Below are positions 1-5,783 of a DNA stretch of 6,501 bases, piece after piece. The notes beneath the pieces are model-generated. The model had not been told where the DNA came from, did no database searches, and saw only the letters and a program-made list of their open reading frames with translations. Origin of the DNA: UBA73 sp964364885 (lineage in GTDB: Archaea > Nanobdellota > Nanobdellia > Pacearchaeales > GW2011-AR1); contig CAYIOA010000045.1 in the NCBI GenBank assembly GCA_964364885.1, positions 1-6,501 of the forward strand, written 5' to 3'. The translations under genes were made by a program, and so were the position numbers. Every line of letters begins with the position of its first letter. The first letter of the stretch is position 1.

Positions 1-3
1 AAA

Positions 4-549
4 TCAAAAGCTTAAAAGCCTGGGAATTTTATTAAAAGCATATTGATTCCAAATTGTTCTGGAGTAATTATTAAGCGCTTCTTCATGCAATAATTCCAGC
101 CTGTCAGCTAAATTTATTTTTAATCCGCCCGCCATTATAGAAATGAAAGCAGCTCCCTGCTCTGAGGATATGCACGAGATGCGTCTTGTTTCATCTCTTA
201 AATTCTCCACATCATGGAACTCTGTTCCTAAGCCATATGCAACATTAAATAAATCCCTAACTGCCAGTTTTATCTCAGGCATTTTGGCAAGCCATGAATT
301 TTCATAACTGCAGGAATAAGCTGAATGGTAACATGAAGCTCTTTTTAATTGTCTGGCTAATACACCTTCTTTTCTTTCTCCGGAGTAAAGACTATGGATA
401 ACTGTGTGCTCAAAGGGGAAAACGAACCTTTCATCAGAAGTAATAATTAATCTTTTAGTTTTTTCACTTAAATGAGAAACTCTCTCTTTATGATGTGAGA
501 GGATATCAACTACCCTATCTGTAAAATCTGGCGACAGAACTGCCTCCAT
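4..549 (-). CDS. Unrecognised 181-residue cytoplasmic protein
   Basis: This is a complete ORF read leftwards, with ATG at 549-547 and TGA at 6-4. I do not recognise the family and assign no function. No signal peptide or membrane segment is visible, so it is probably cytoplasmic. The protein is mixed charged and mostly helix-like. A short cysteine/serine/tyrosine-rich patch lies near residues 72-85 (RASCYHSAYSCSYENSW), followed by a region rich in acidic and leucine residues. A small glycine-rich stretch (IMAGGLKIN) sits near residue 140. There is no Shine-Dalgarno before the ATG, but a TATA-like box lies about 28 bases upstream, which fits a leaderless transcript and supports this start. It is divergent from everything else in the window and shares no visible similarity with the other proteins. 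Confidence 0.8.
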   Translation of the reverse strand: MEAVLSPDFTDRVVDILSHHKERVSHLSEKTKRLIITSDERFVFPFEHTVIHSLYSGERKEGVLARQLKRASCYHSAYSCSYENSWLAKMPEIKLAVRDLFNVAYGLGTEFHDVENLRDETRRISCISSEQGAAFISIMAGGLKINLADRLELLHEEALNNYSRTIWNQYAFNKIPRLLSF

Positions 550-570
550 GATTTAATGTGAGTGAACTGG

Positions 571-582
571 CTTTTTAAATAT
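571..582 (-). promoter_or_regulatory. TATA box for the leftward gene, leaderless spacing
   Basis: Read on the minus strand this is ATATTTAAAAAG, a good archaeal TATA box. Its centre is about 28 bases upstream of the ATG at 549, so transcription should begin at or next to the start codon. The same geometry recurs before 1058 and 5784. Confidence 0.6.
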
Positions 583-650
583 AATTATTCTTGATTTGAG
601 TGTGTAAACAAAAGAGTTTTGTAATTTCTGAAATTATAGAGTTTATAATC

Positions 651-707
651 TATTATCAAAAAGTCCTTGTATGTTACCGCACACTCTAGTGTGCGGTTCG
701 TTGGACT
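651..707 (+). repeat. Left inverted repeat, nested hairpin
   Basis: This is the left copy of the 57-bp inverted repeat. Within it, an outer stem (AAAAGTCC, 659-666, with GGACTTTT, 703-710) surrounds an asymmetric internal loop (667-675 against 698-702). An inner 10-bp stem (ACCGCACACT, 676-685, with AGTGTGCGGT, 688-697) is topped by a CT-NN-AG apex. The two mismatches to the right copy lie only in the apical loop (686-687), so both copies fold alike. The CTNNAG apex resembles hairpins at the ends of IS200/IS605-type elements. That resemblance is from memory and is not proof. Confidence 0.75.
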
Positions 708-716
708 TTTGGATGC

Positions 717-767
717 TCAAGATGCTAACTCCATGCTTTAGCATGGAGTTTTCGCAATACATCTTGA
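717..767 (+). repeat. Second nested hairpin with TTTA apex
   Basis: An outer 8-bp stem (TCAAGATG, 717-724, with CATCTTGA, 760-767) encloses a 10-bp inner stem (AACTCCATGC, 727-736, with GCATGGAGTT, 741-750) capped by TTTA. The internal loop is strongly asymmetric: 2 bases on the left, 9 on the right. The design matches the hairpin immediately before it, but the stem sequences are unrelated. The apex GCTTTAGC is the kind seen at right ends of IS200/IS605 (TnpB-type) elements and in their guide-RNA scaffolds. No TnpA or TnpB is present here, so at most it is a remnant. Confidence 0.65.
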
Positions 768-804
768 CATAATATTCAACAGCTGATACATAAAGATAAA
801 GAGA

Positions 805-1008
805 TTGCCTAAAATTTCGCTATCCCACAGCAAGCTGATGGGGGTATTCTTCGCGAAATTTTTCGCTTCGCGACCAGCAATATCTAATTGTCAAATTGAC
901 GACGCAAAAAGCTACGGGATTAAACCCAATTTGACAATAAAACGAACTCACGTCGGAAAAGGGCTTTATCAATACAAAGTAACAACAGAAACAAGTGTTT
1001 CAGAATGA
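805..1008 (+). CDS. Doubtful small ORF, 67 codons
   Basis: This ORF opens with TTG at 805 and stops with TGA at 1006-1008. An internal ATG at 838 would give 56 residues. No Shine-Dalgarno precedes either start, and no TATA box lies at leaderless distance. The product is basic with no signal peptide and no family I recognise; its second half (from IKPNLTIKRTHVGKG) looks the most protein-like. The 5' part contains a small hairpin (TCGCGAA, 851-857, with TTCGCGA, 867-873) that forces unusual codons. It may be a decayed gene fragment, perhaps left by a mobile element, or chance. It is listed mainly because it occupies an otherwise empty interval of about 500 bases (550-1057). Confidence 0.25.
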   Translation: MPKISLSHSKLMGVFFAKFFASRPAISNCQIDDAKSYGIKPNLTIKRTHVGKGLYQYKVTTETSVSE

Positions 1009-1027
1009 TTTTTCGAGTATAACAGTG

Positions 1028-1037
1028 TTTATAAATA
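1028..1037 (+). promoter_or_regulatory. TATA box for the surface-protein unit
   Basis: TTTATAAATA is a strong archaeal TATA box. The expected start of transcription, about 26 bases on, falls at the ATG at 1058. The main exported-protein start lies another 71 bases downstream. The messenger therefore either has a roughly 70-base leader or begins with a leaderless small ORF. Confidence 0.6.
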
Positions 1038-1057
1038 AAATGCAGTAAACGTATTCT

Positions 1058-1132
1058 ATGGTTGGCGTAAAAGAGGACTTGTTATTCTATCAGAACATTA
1101 TATTAACAAATGAAAGGAGGATGTCAAAATGA
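1058..1132 (+). CDS. Possible leaderless 24-codon leader peptide ORF
   Basis: ATG at 1058 opens a 24-codon frame ending at TGA 1130-1132. It begins MVGVKEDLLFYQNII and ends ERRMSK. The stop overlaps the ATG (1129-1131) of the next gene in an ATGA arrangement, and the downstream Shine-Dalgarno lies inside the small frame (codons AGG AGG). The TATA box is about 26 bases before this ATG, the same spacing as at the two larger leaderless genes in the window. This fits translational coupling or leader-peptide control of the surface-protein gene. The peptide has no recognisable motif, and a frame this short can arise by chance. The overlap and promoter geometry are observed; the function is inferred. 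Confidence 0.35.
   Translation: MVGVKEDLLFYQNIILTNERRMSK
1116..1120 (+). promoter_or_regulatory. Strong Shine-Dalgarno (GGAGG)
   Basis: GGAGG lies 8 bases before the ATG at 1129, which fixes that start. It is the only strong Shine-Dalgarno seen before a gene in the window, in keeping with high expression of this gene. Confidence 0.85.
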
Positions 1133-2202
1133 AAACCACAATAACACTAGCTGTATTGGGAATATTACTACTTTCGGTTCCCGGCGTTTTAGCTGTTAAT
1201 ATTGGTACTGGCATTACACCTGATATAACAACAGAAGATTTCGAGCCAATGGTTTGGATGTGCGATAATCGTGTTGTTACAGATGATTCAGTCGAACCAG
1301 GAAGAGTTTCTGGCGGCGGACAATTCTTAAAGGAGAGAATAAATAACTACGCATTTACAGGTGAACAAATCTCATGGAGAGTCCTTGTTTTCGATAAAAA
1401 TGGAATTGAAAAAGTCAAGGATGTTTTTGGAACTATAGGAAGTTCACAAGGAGCAGGAAATGATATTGAAGTTAACTGTAAGTTAGATTCAATAGTCCAG
1501 AGAGAAGAAAAGATAAATCCAAAGTGTAATGCGAGAGTTCTTGAAGAAGAGCTTGATAGTGTACCAGAAAACACAGCTGCATACTATACTTGCACTTTAA
1601 CTGTTGAAACAGCAGATAGCATGTATGGAGAGCACTGGATAACTGTTGAAGCCGAGGATCTTGATGGTTTGTCAGGCACAATGGACGAGAACGAGTTTTG
1701 GTTCTTTAACCCTGTTATTGCTTTGAGCATTGACGGAGATCTTGCATTTGATGATGTAAGACCAGGAACCCAATCTTATTCAAGCACATTGCTTGTAGGA
1801 AACGATGCTGATGCTGGCTCTGGAGTCATGATGGACATGTTCATTTCAGGAACTGACTTTTACGACTCAGCGAGCAGTGGAGCAAAATGCCCAACAACAA
1901 ATCAGTTGGCATTGTCGAACTTTGATTACTTTGCCACAAATGGAGCTTACTCGAGTCTAACAGACCCTAGAAATGATGTTGAAGGATATGTAGGAATAGG
2001 ATACGGCGACGGATTTAACGATCCAAGCCCATTCTACGACGCAAATGAAATTCTTCAAGTATTGAAAGTTGGCCCATACTACACAGCAAACGTCTTAGCG
2101 CCTGGCGCTGAATTGGCTTTAACATTCAGATTAAGCCTTCCAGAACCATGTAACGGAGACTTCGATACAGGATCAATATTCTTCTGGGGAGAAGCAATTT
2201 AA
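1129..2202 (+). CDS. Secreted probable surface (S-layer-like) protein, 357 residues
   Basis: This gene encodes an exported protein. Residues 1-22 form a signal peptide (short basic start, hydrophobic core, GVLA cleavage site). The mature chain is acidic, glycine/aspartate-rich and beta-strand-like, with six cysteines (45, 117, 133, 155, 254, 341). Two parts are apparent: residues 23 to about 195, containing PDITTEDFEPMVWMC and RINNYAFTGEQISW, and about 195-357, containing LAFDDVRPGTQSYSSTLLVGN and ending EPCNGDFDTGSIFFWGEAI. I recognise this style from exported hypothetical proteins of Woesearchaeota-like genomes, but I know of no proven function. There is no C-terminal membrane anchor, so it would be released or held in a surface lattice. 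A strong Shine-Dalgarno, its own promoter and a T-rich terminator suggest an abundantly made single-gene unit. An S-layer role is inference. Confidence 0.85.
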   Translation: MKTTITLAVLGILLLSVPGVLAVNIGTGITPDITTEDFEPMVWMCDNRVVTDDSVEPGRVSGGGQFLKERINNYAFTGEQISWRVLVFDKNGIEKVKDVFGTIGSSQGAGNDIEVNCKLDSIVQREEKINPKCNARVLEEELDSVPENTAAYYTCTLTVETADSMYGEHWITVEAEDLDGLSGTMDENEFWFFNPVIALSIDGDLAFDDVRPGTQSYSSTLLVGNDADAGSGVMMDMFISGTDFYDSASSGAKCPTTNQLALSNFDYFATNGAYSSLTDPRNDVEGYVGIGYGDGFNDPSPFYDANEILQVLKVGPYYTANVLAPGAELALTFRLSLPEPCNGDFDTGSIFFWGEAI

Positions 2203-2210
2203 GAAACCAA

Positions 2211-2240
2211 TTTATTATTTTTTTCTTTTTTTTGTACTTT
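2211..2240 (+). terminator. T-run archaeal terminator
   Basis: Starting 8 bases after the stop codon at 2202, the plus strand has several long T runs broken only by single other bases. Oligo-T tracts without a required hairpin terminate archaeal transcription. This should end the surface-protein transcript before the hairpin cluster. Confidence 0.7.
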
Positions 2241-2248
2241 ACATTATG

Positions 2249-2305
2249 CCAAAGTTGCTGAGTAGAAAACTGCGCACTGAAGTGCGCAGATGAATGCAAC
2301 TTTGG
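2249..2305 (+). repeat. Third nested hairpin
   Basis: An outer 10-bp stem (CCAAAGTTGC, 2249-2258, with GCAACTTTGG, 2296-2305) surrounds an asymmetric internal loop of 11 and 6 bases. The 9-bp inner stem (CTGCGCACT, 2270-2278, with AGTGCGCAG, 2281-2289) has a GA apex. The architecture and CT-NN-AG apex match the hairpins at 651-767, although the stem sequences differ. An alternative small hairpin (TTTGG, 2301-2305, with CCAAA, 2310-2314) would compete with the outer stem. Confidence 0.7.
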
Positions 2306-2316
2306 ACATCCAAACC

Positions 2317-2345
2317 TCAAGAATCCTCCAAAGTCGGATTCTTGA
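2317..2345 (+). repeat. Simple 10-bp hairpin
   Basis: TCAAGAATCC (2317-2326) pairs with GGATTCTTGA (2336-2345) around a 9-base loop, TCCAAAGTC. The loop repeats the CCAAAGT sequence found in the neighbouring stems, so it could pair with them instead. Confidence 0.6.
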
Positions 2346-2352
2346 CGGCACT

Positions 2353-2371
2353 CAAAGTCCTATGGACTTTG
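2353..2371 (+). repeat. Simple 8-bp hairpin
   Basis: CAAAGTCC (2353-2360) pairs with GGACTTTG (2364-2371) around a TAT loop. The left arm could instead pair with GGACTTTT at 2416-2423, which is part of the right inverted repeat. The two structures exclude each other. Confidence 0.6.
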
Positions 2372-2374
2372 ATG

Positions 2375-2431
2375 AGTCCAACGAACCGCACACTTTAGTG
2401 TGCGGTAACATACAAGGACTTTTTGATAATA
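2375..2431 (-). repeat. Right inverted repeat, nested hairpin
   Basis: This is the reverse-complement copy of 651-707, matching 55 of 57 bases; both differences lie in the apical loop. The inner stem is ACCGCACACT (2385-2394) with AGTGTGCGGT (2397-2406), and the outer stem is AGTCC (2375-2379) with GGACT (2416-2420). It ends 12 bases before the ATG at 2444, so it lies in the 5' leader or promoter region of the following operon. Confidence 0.75.
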
Positions 2432-2443
2432 CCGGGAAAGAAA

Positions 2444-3574
2444 ATGAGACAGAACAATAAGAACATAATATTAGAAATTTTACTAGTTGCAACTCTTGTA
2501 ATAGCTCTAGCTTCAATTGCTAATGCTGCTGAGCTTATTTGCTTAGAAAAAGGACAGCAGATAAAATTTTCAGAATGCAATCCTGCAATAAAAGACAGGA
2601 CATGCAGCAGCAATTTTGGCTGCCAATTTTGTGTTACGCAAATAGGGAGCGGAGCATACTGCCCTGCAAGCATTAATCAGTGCAATTCTCAAGGATTAAC
2701 TTGCTCGACGTCAACAAACACGAATCCTGACACAACTCCTCCTGAATTAACAATTCTCAATCCTAGAGAAGGAGAAATATACAATTCAAGGAGTGTTATA
2801 CTTAACTTGGATATGAATGAGAATACAGACGTAACTTTTATGAATACTATCCTGGGGGATAACAAATGGAAACGCGTTTGCAGCAGCTGTTTTAGCTATA
2901 ACAAAAAGCAAAATTTCAAAGAAGGGATTAACCAGTTATTATTTCAGGTAACTGACCAGGCAGAGCATATTTCTTCTTATAATGTTACGTTTTATGTTGA
3001 CAGCAAGAAGCCTAAGATAACAAGAGCAGAGCCATTAAAGGGATTTGCTTCTGGAATATTTAATGTTCAGTTTTCAGAGGAAAATCCGAAATCATTGGTT
3101 CTGCATTATGGAAACTTCTTCGGCGGAATGAAAGAAAAAACACTGGATATAGAGGATGATTGTGTATTGTCTGATAATAAGTACGCTTGTGAAACAAATG
3201 TAGACTTAAGCAGTTACAACGGACAGACAATTGAATATTGGTTCTATCTCTCTGATATCGCTGACTCTTATCATGAATCAAAAAGAGTATTACTGGGAGT
3301 TGATACAGCGTTTCCTTTGATAAACTCTATTAATTACAATCAAAACGGCAAAAAAACAGATTTAATTATTTCTATAACTGAGCAGAACTTAGAAAGAGTT
3401 TCTTACAGGGACAATTCAGACTTTCGTTCGCAATTCAAAAAACTCTGCTCGCGCCTTGATAACGAAATATGCGCAAAGAGCATATCTCTTAAGCCGGGCG
3501 AGCATGATATTGATATCCAAGTTAGTGACAAAGCAGGAAACTCAGTTTCACAAAACATAATAATAAGCGTATAA
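2444..3574 (+). CDS. Secreted cysteine-rich protein with three Ig-like modules
   Basis: This gene encodes an exported protein of 376 residues. I chose ATG at 2444 over the in-frame TTG at 2423, because the TTG lies inside the inverted repeat and adds seven residues ahead of a normal signal peptide. Residues 1 to about 28 are the signal peptide (ASIANA end). Residues 33-87 carry eight cysteines, a compact disulfide-rich domain. After a short linker (DTTPPELTILNP) come three beta-sandwich, Ig-like modules, about 98-186, 187-285 and 286-376. Each has one cysteine pair: 146/149 (CSSC), 240/249 and 335/343. The same modules with the same spacings end the next gene. There is no C-terminal anchor. 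No Shine-Dalgarno or clear TATA box precedes the start, so expression may depend on the hairpin-rich leader. The role is unknown; extracellular binding or surface assembly is plausible. Confidence 0.85.
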   Translation: MRQNNKNIILEILLVATLVIALASIANAAELICLEKGQQIKFSECNPAIKDRTCSSNFGCQFCVTQIGSGAYCPASINQCNSQGLTCSTSTNTNPDTTPPELTILNPREGEIYNSRSVILNLDMNENTDVTFMNTILGDNKWKRVCSSCFSYNKKQNFKEGINQLLFQVTDQAEHISSYNVTFYVDSKKPKITRAEPLKGFASGIFNVQFSEENPKSLVLHYGNFFGGMKEKTLDIEDDCVLSDNKYACETNVDLSSYNGQTIEYWFYLSDIADSYHESKRVLLGVDTAFPLINSINYNQNGKKTDLIISITEQNLERVSYRDNSDFRSQFKKLCSRLDNEICAKSISLKPGEHDIDIQVSDKAGNSVSQNIIISV

Positions 3575-3600
3575 CAGTCAAAAATGAGAAGCCATAAAAA

Positions 3601-5730
3601 ATGAAAGAGAGGTTACTCTTGTTACTTGTATTATTGTTATTTTCTCTTAATTTGGTTTCTGCTAAATTGTATATAAATGAAATAGAATTAAATCCTCAAG
3701 GGACAGACAGCGGGAATGAATGGGCCGAGCTTTACAATGACGGTCTGCAGGTTAATCTGGATGGATGGTATATTCAGGATAAAGCTGGGAAAAATTTTTC
3801 TCTTCCTTCATTGACAATAACAAACTTTTTTGTTTTAGATTCCCTAACAGGACTAAATAACAATGATGAAGAGCTAAGATTATTCAATGGCAATTTCTTA
3901 GAGGATCAAACTCCTAGTTTGGACGATGCGGGGGACAATCTGAATACATGGAGCAGAGTTCCGGACGGAAGCGGAGAATTTATTTTTCAACAAGAAACGA
4001 GAGCTCTTCCAAATGAGAAAATAAGTATAAGCGGCAATTCAATCAATAAAGGATGTGTTTTATCAACTGACAGTGTGCAATTAAATACCCATGTCTCAGG
4101 CGTATGTGTACAGGAAGTTATTTTTTCTTCGTTTATAAATCAAGAATGGAAAAATATTACCGGAGTGAAATTGCAGGATGACAATTATTCAGCTGTTTTG
4201 CCTAGCACTTTATTTTCTGGTTCTGAAATTGTTGAGTGGTTTGTGAGCGCCAAAGACTGTTTTGGAAGAGTAGAACAATCTTCAGTAGAGCAATTCTATG
4301 TTAATTCCAGAACAAACATCCAGATTACTCCAGAAGAGCCGGACGGCTTGAATAAATGGTATGTTTCAGAGCCGAGATTTCTACTGGAAAATTCTGATGC
4401 CTCGCAAATATTCTATCAATGGGGCTCATCCAGCATAATTGATTATATTGGGCAGTTCAGCTTAGAAAACGCACCAAATAGTGCAAATTTAACAGGCGGA
4501 ATACTTGAATTGAATTATTGGGCAGATATCTGCAATGAGAATCCTCAGACAAAAACAATTAAGTTAGATTTGACTAATCCTATTATAACAAGTCTGATAC
4601 CTGGCGAGGGAGCTTTTGTTAATGAAATAAGACCAAAAATTCAGGCTACGCTGGACGAGCGCTATCACTCTAATTCCGGAATTAATAAATCAACTGCGTT
4701 TATGCTTCTTGATGGAGCTAATGTTGCAACGAATGTGCAAAATCTTGAAAATTCTGATGTTGTTATAACTCATCTTCCTCCTTCCGGCTTATCTGAAGGA
4801 GTTCATCATGTAATTGTAAATGTTACAGATAATTCCGGCAGAAACTCGCAAACAGCCTGGTCTTTCGAGATAAAGCTGTCTGAGTTGTTTGAGTTTTTTA
4901 TTTATGCTCCTGAAGAAAAATTATACTTAAATAAAAGAATACCAATAAATATTTCATCAACTAAAATATTGAGAAGAATAGACTACATAGATAACAATGA
5001 TGAAAATCCCAAAGTTACAAAATTATGCGAAAATTGCGATTCTTTTGGTTTGACGAAAAAGATACAAAAAATATTTGAAGAAGGAGAGAATAATATAACT
5101 TTTATTGCCAGAGATGAATTTGACAACGTATTGGAGAAAAATGTCGTGTTTATTATTGATTCGAAGAAACCAAAGATAGTGGGCACCTCTCCCCTAAACA
5201 GGATAGCCGGTAATATCTTCGAGTTAGAATTTGAAGAGGAAAATCCTAAAAATGCCTCCTTGACTTACGGCAACTCTGAGAGGGGATTTAGAACAGAGCT
5301 TCTTAATCTGACGGGGTGCCAAAAATTGAAAAAACGCAGTCTGTGCAGCACTGCAATAGACACATCTGACTTTGAAGGCGAGGAGATAGGATATTATTTC
5401 ACACTTTTTGACGCAACAAACAAGTCAGTAAACTCGAAAGAAAGAACAGTATTGATTGATACAACTCCTCCTTTAATAAATTCTATTTCTTATACCAGAA
5501 ACAATTATATCTTTGAGCTTTCTGTTAATATTAGCGAAAAGAATTTTGATATTGCCCAATATATCGATAATAATGAAAAGAGACCTAAATTAAGAACCCT
5601 CTGCATGAAATTGAAAGATGGTATTTGCAAGAAAAAAATAAAACTGCTGACTGGACTGCATAATATAGACATACAAGTCAGAGACAAAGCTGGAAGTTTG
5701 ACTGCGGGAAATATCGAGATAATTGTTTAA
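3601..5730 (+). CDS. Secreted lamin-tail-domain protein with Ig-like modules, 709 residues
   Basis: This gene encodes an exported multidomain protein. Residues 1-21 are the signal peptide (LVSA cleavage). Residues about 22-137 form a lamin-tail domain, recognised from YINEIELNPQGTDSGNEWAE, the GWYIQD segment and the closing TWSRVPDGSGEF. Then come Ig-like regions at about 140-237 and 326-425, with a domain between them (about 238-325, TPEEPDGLNKWYVSEPRF) of the type found in repeat-rich surface proteins. The last three modules (about 428-520, 521-622, 623-709) are paralogous to those of the gene upstream, with cysteine pairs 476/479, 573/582 and 668/676. About twelve N-X-S/T sequons suggest heavy N-glycosylation. 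No C-terminal anchor is seen. It starts 26 bases after the previous stop with no promoter or terminator between, so it is probably the second gene of an operon. Lamin-tail domains occur in secreted prokaryotic proteins, but its job here is unknown. Confidence 0.9.
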   Translation: MKERLLLLLVLLLFSLNLVSAKLYINEIELNPQGTDSGNEWAELYNDGLQVNLDGWYIQDKAGKNFSLPSLTITNFFVLDSLTGLNNNDEELRLFNGNFLEDQTPSLDDAGDNLNTWSRVPDGSGEFIFQQETRALPNEKISISGNSINKGCVLSTDSVQLNTHVSGVCVQEVIFSSFINQEWKNITGVKLQDDNYSAVLPSTLFSGSEIVEWFVSAKDCFGRVEQSSVEQFYVNSRTNIQITPEEPDGLNKWYVSEPRFLLENSDASQIFYQWGSSSIIDYIGQFSLENAPNSANLTGGILELNYWADICNENPQTKTIKLDLTNPIITSLIPGEGAFVNEIRPKIQATLDERYHSNSGINKSTAFMLLDGANVATNVQNLENSDVVITHLPPSGLSEGVHHVIVNVTDNSGRNSQTAWSFEIKLSELFEFFIYAPEEKLYLNKRIPINISSTKILRRIDYIDNNDENPKVTKLCENCDSFGLTKKIQKIFEEGENNITFIARDEFDNVLEKNVVFIIDSKKPKIVGTSPLNRIAGNIFELEFEEENPKNASLTYGNSERGFRTELLNLTGCQKLKKRSLCSTAIDTSDFEGEEIGYYFTLFDATNKSVNSKERTVLIDTTPPLINSISYTRNNYIFELSVNISEKNFDIAQYIDNNEKRPKLRTLCMKLKDGICKKKIKLLTGLHNIDIQVRDKAGSLTAGNIEIIV

Positions 5731-5754
5731 GATATGTCTTATATTATAATCAAA

Positions 5755-5763
5755 TTTAAATAT
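5755..5763 (+). promoter_or_regulatory. TATA box for the last gene, leaderless spacing
   Basis: TTTAAATAT is centred about 26 bases before the ATG at 5784. No Shine-Dalgarno precedes that ATG. A leaderless start is expected, which supports 5784 as the true beginning of the frameshifted gene. Confidence 0.6.
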
Positions 5764-5783
5764 CATCTTCCAATTGATTACAT

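Larger units (their letters stand above)
651..2431. mobile_element. Candidate cassette bounded by 57-bp inverted repeats
   Basis: Two 57-bp sequences, 651-707 and 2375-2431, are reverse complements at 55 of 57 positions. They enclose 1,667 bp holding one full transcription unit (TATA box, leader ORF, exported-protein gene, terminator) and a doubtful small ORF. No transposase or recombinase is visible inside. No target-site duplication is seen: the bases outside the repeats differ (C at 650, C at 2432 reading outwards on the plus strand). The repeats are themselves imperfect palindromes. The segment could therefore be a non-autonomous transposon-like unit, an invertible segment, or merely two copies of a dispersed palindromic repeat that landed in opposite orientations. 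The bracket itself is observed; mobility is inference. Confidence 0.3.

Noticed and set aside
802..813. 12-base match AGATTGCCTAAA also found at 5805-5816.
   Set aside because: The match does not extend either way and codes for a short RLPK in an established gene at one site; best explained by chance in AT-rich DNA.
2376..2416. Resemblance to integron attC sites: GTCCAAC fits RYYYAAC, and GTTGGAC at 700-706 in the left copy fits GTTRRRY.
   Set aside because: In each copy the opposite arm does not carry the complementary seven-base box (only GTCC/GGAC pairs), there is no integrase or cassette array, and the two motifs come from the same arm of inverted copies.
2367..2420. Hammerhead-ribozyme-like string TTGATGAGTCC...CGAA before a stable stem.
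   Set aside because: The core C is replaced by T, stem II would have at most one base pair, the cleavage-site context is wrong, and the left copy of the repeat lacks the TGATGA part.
651..2431. CRISPR array or tRNA in the hairpin-rich stretches.
   Set aside because: There are no regularly spaced direct repeats with spacers, and no cloverleaf with T-arm and anticodon-arm signatures on either strand.
2423..2443. TTG at 2423 as the start of the cysteine-rich protein.
   Set aside because: It lies inside the inverted repeat and adds residues before an already complete signal peptide; ATG at 2444 is the better start.
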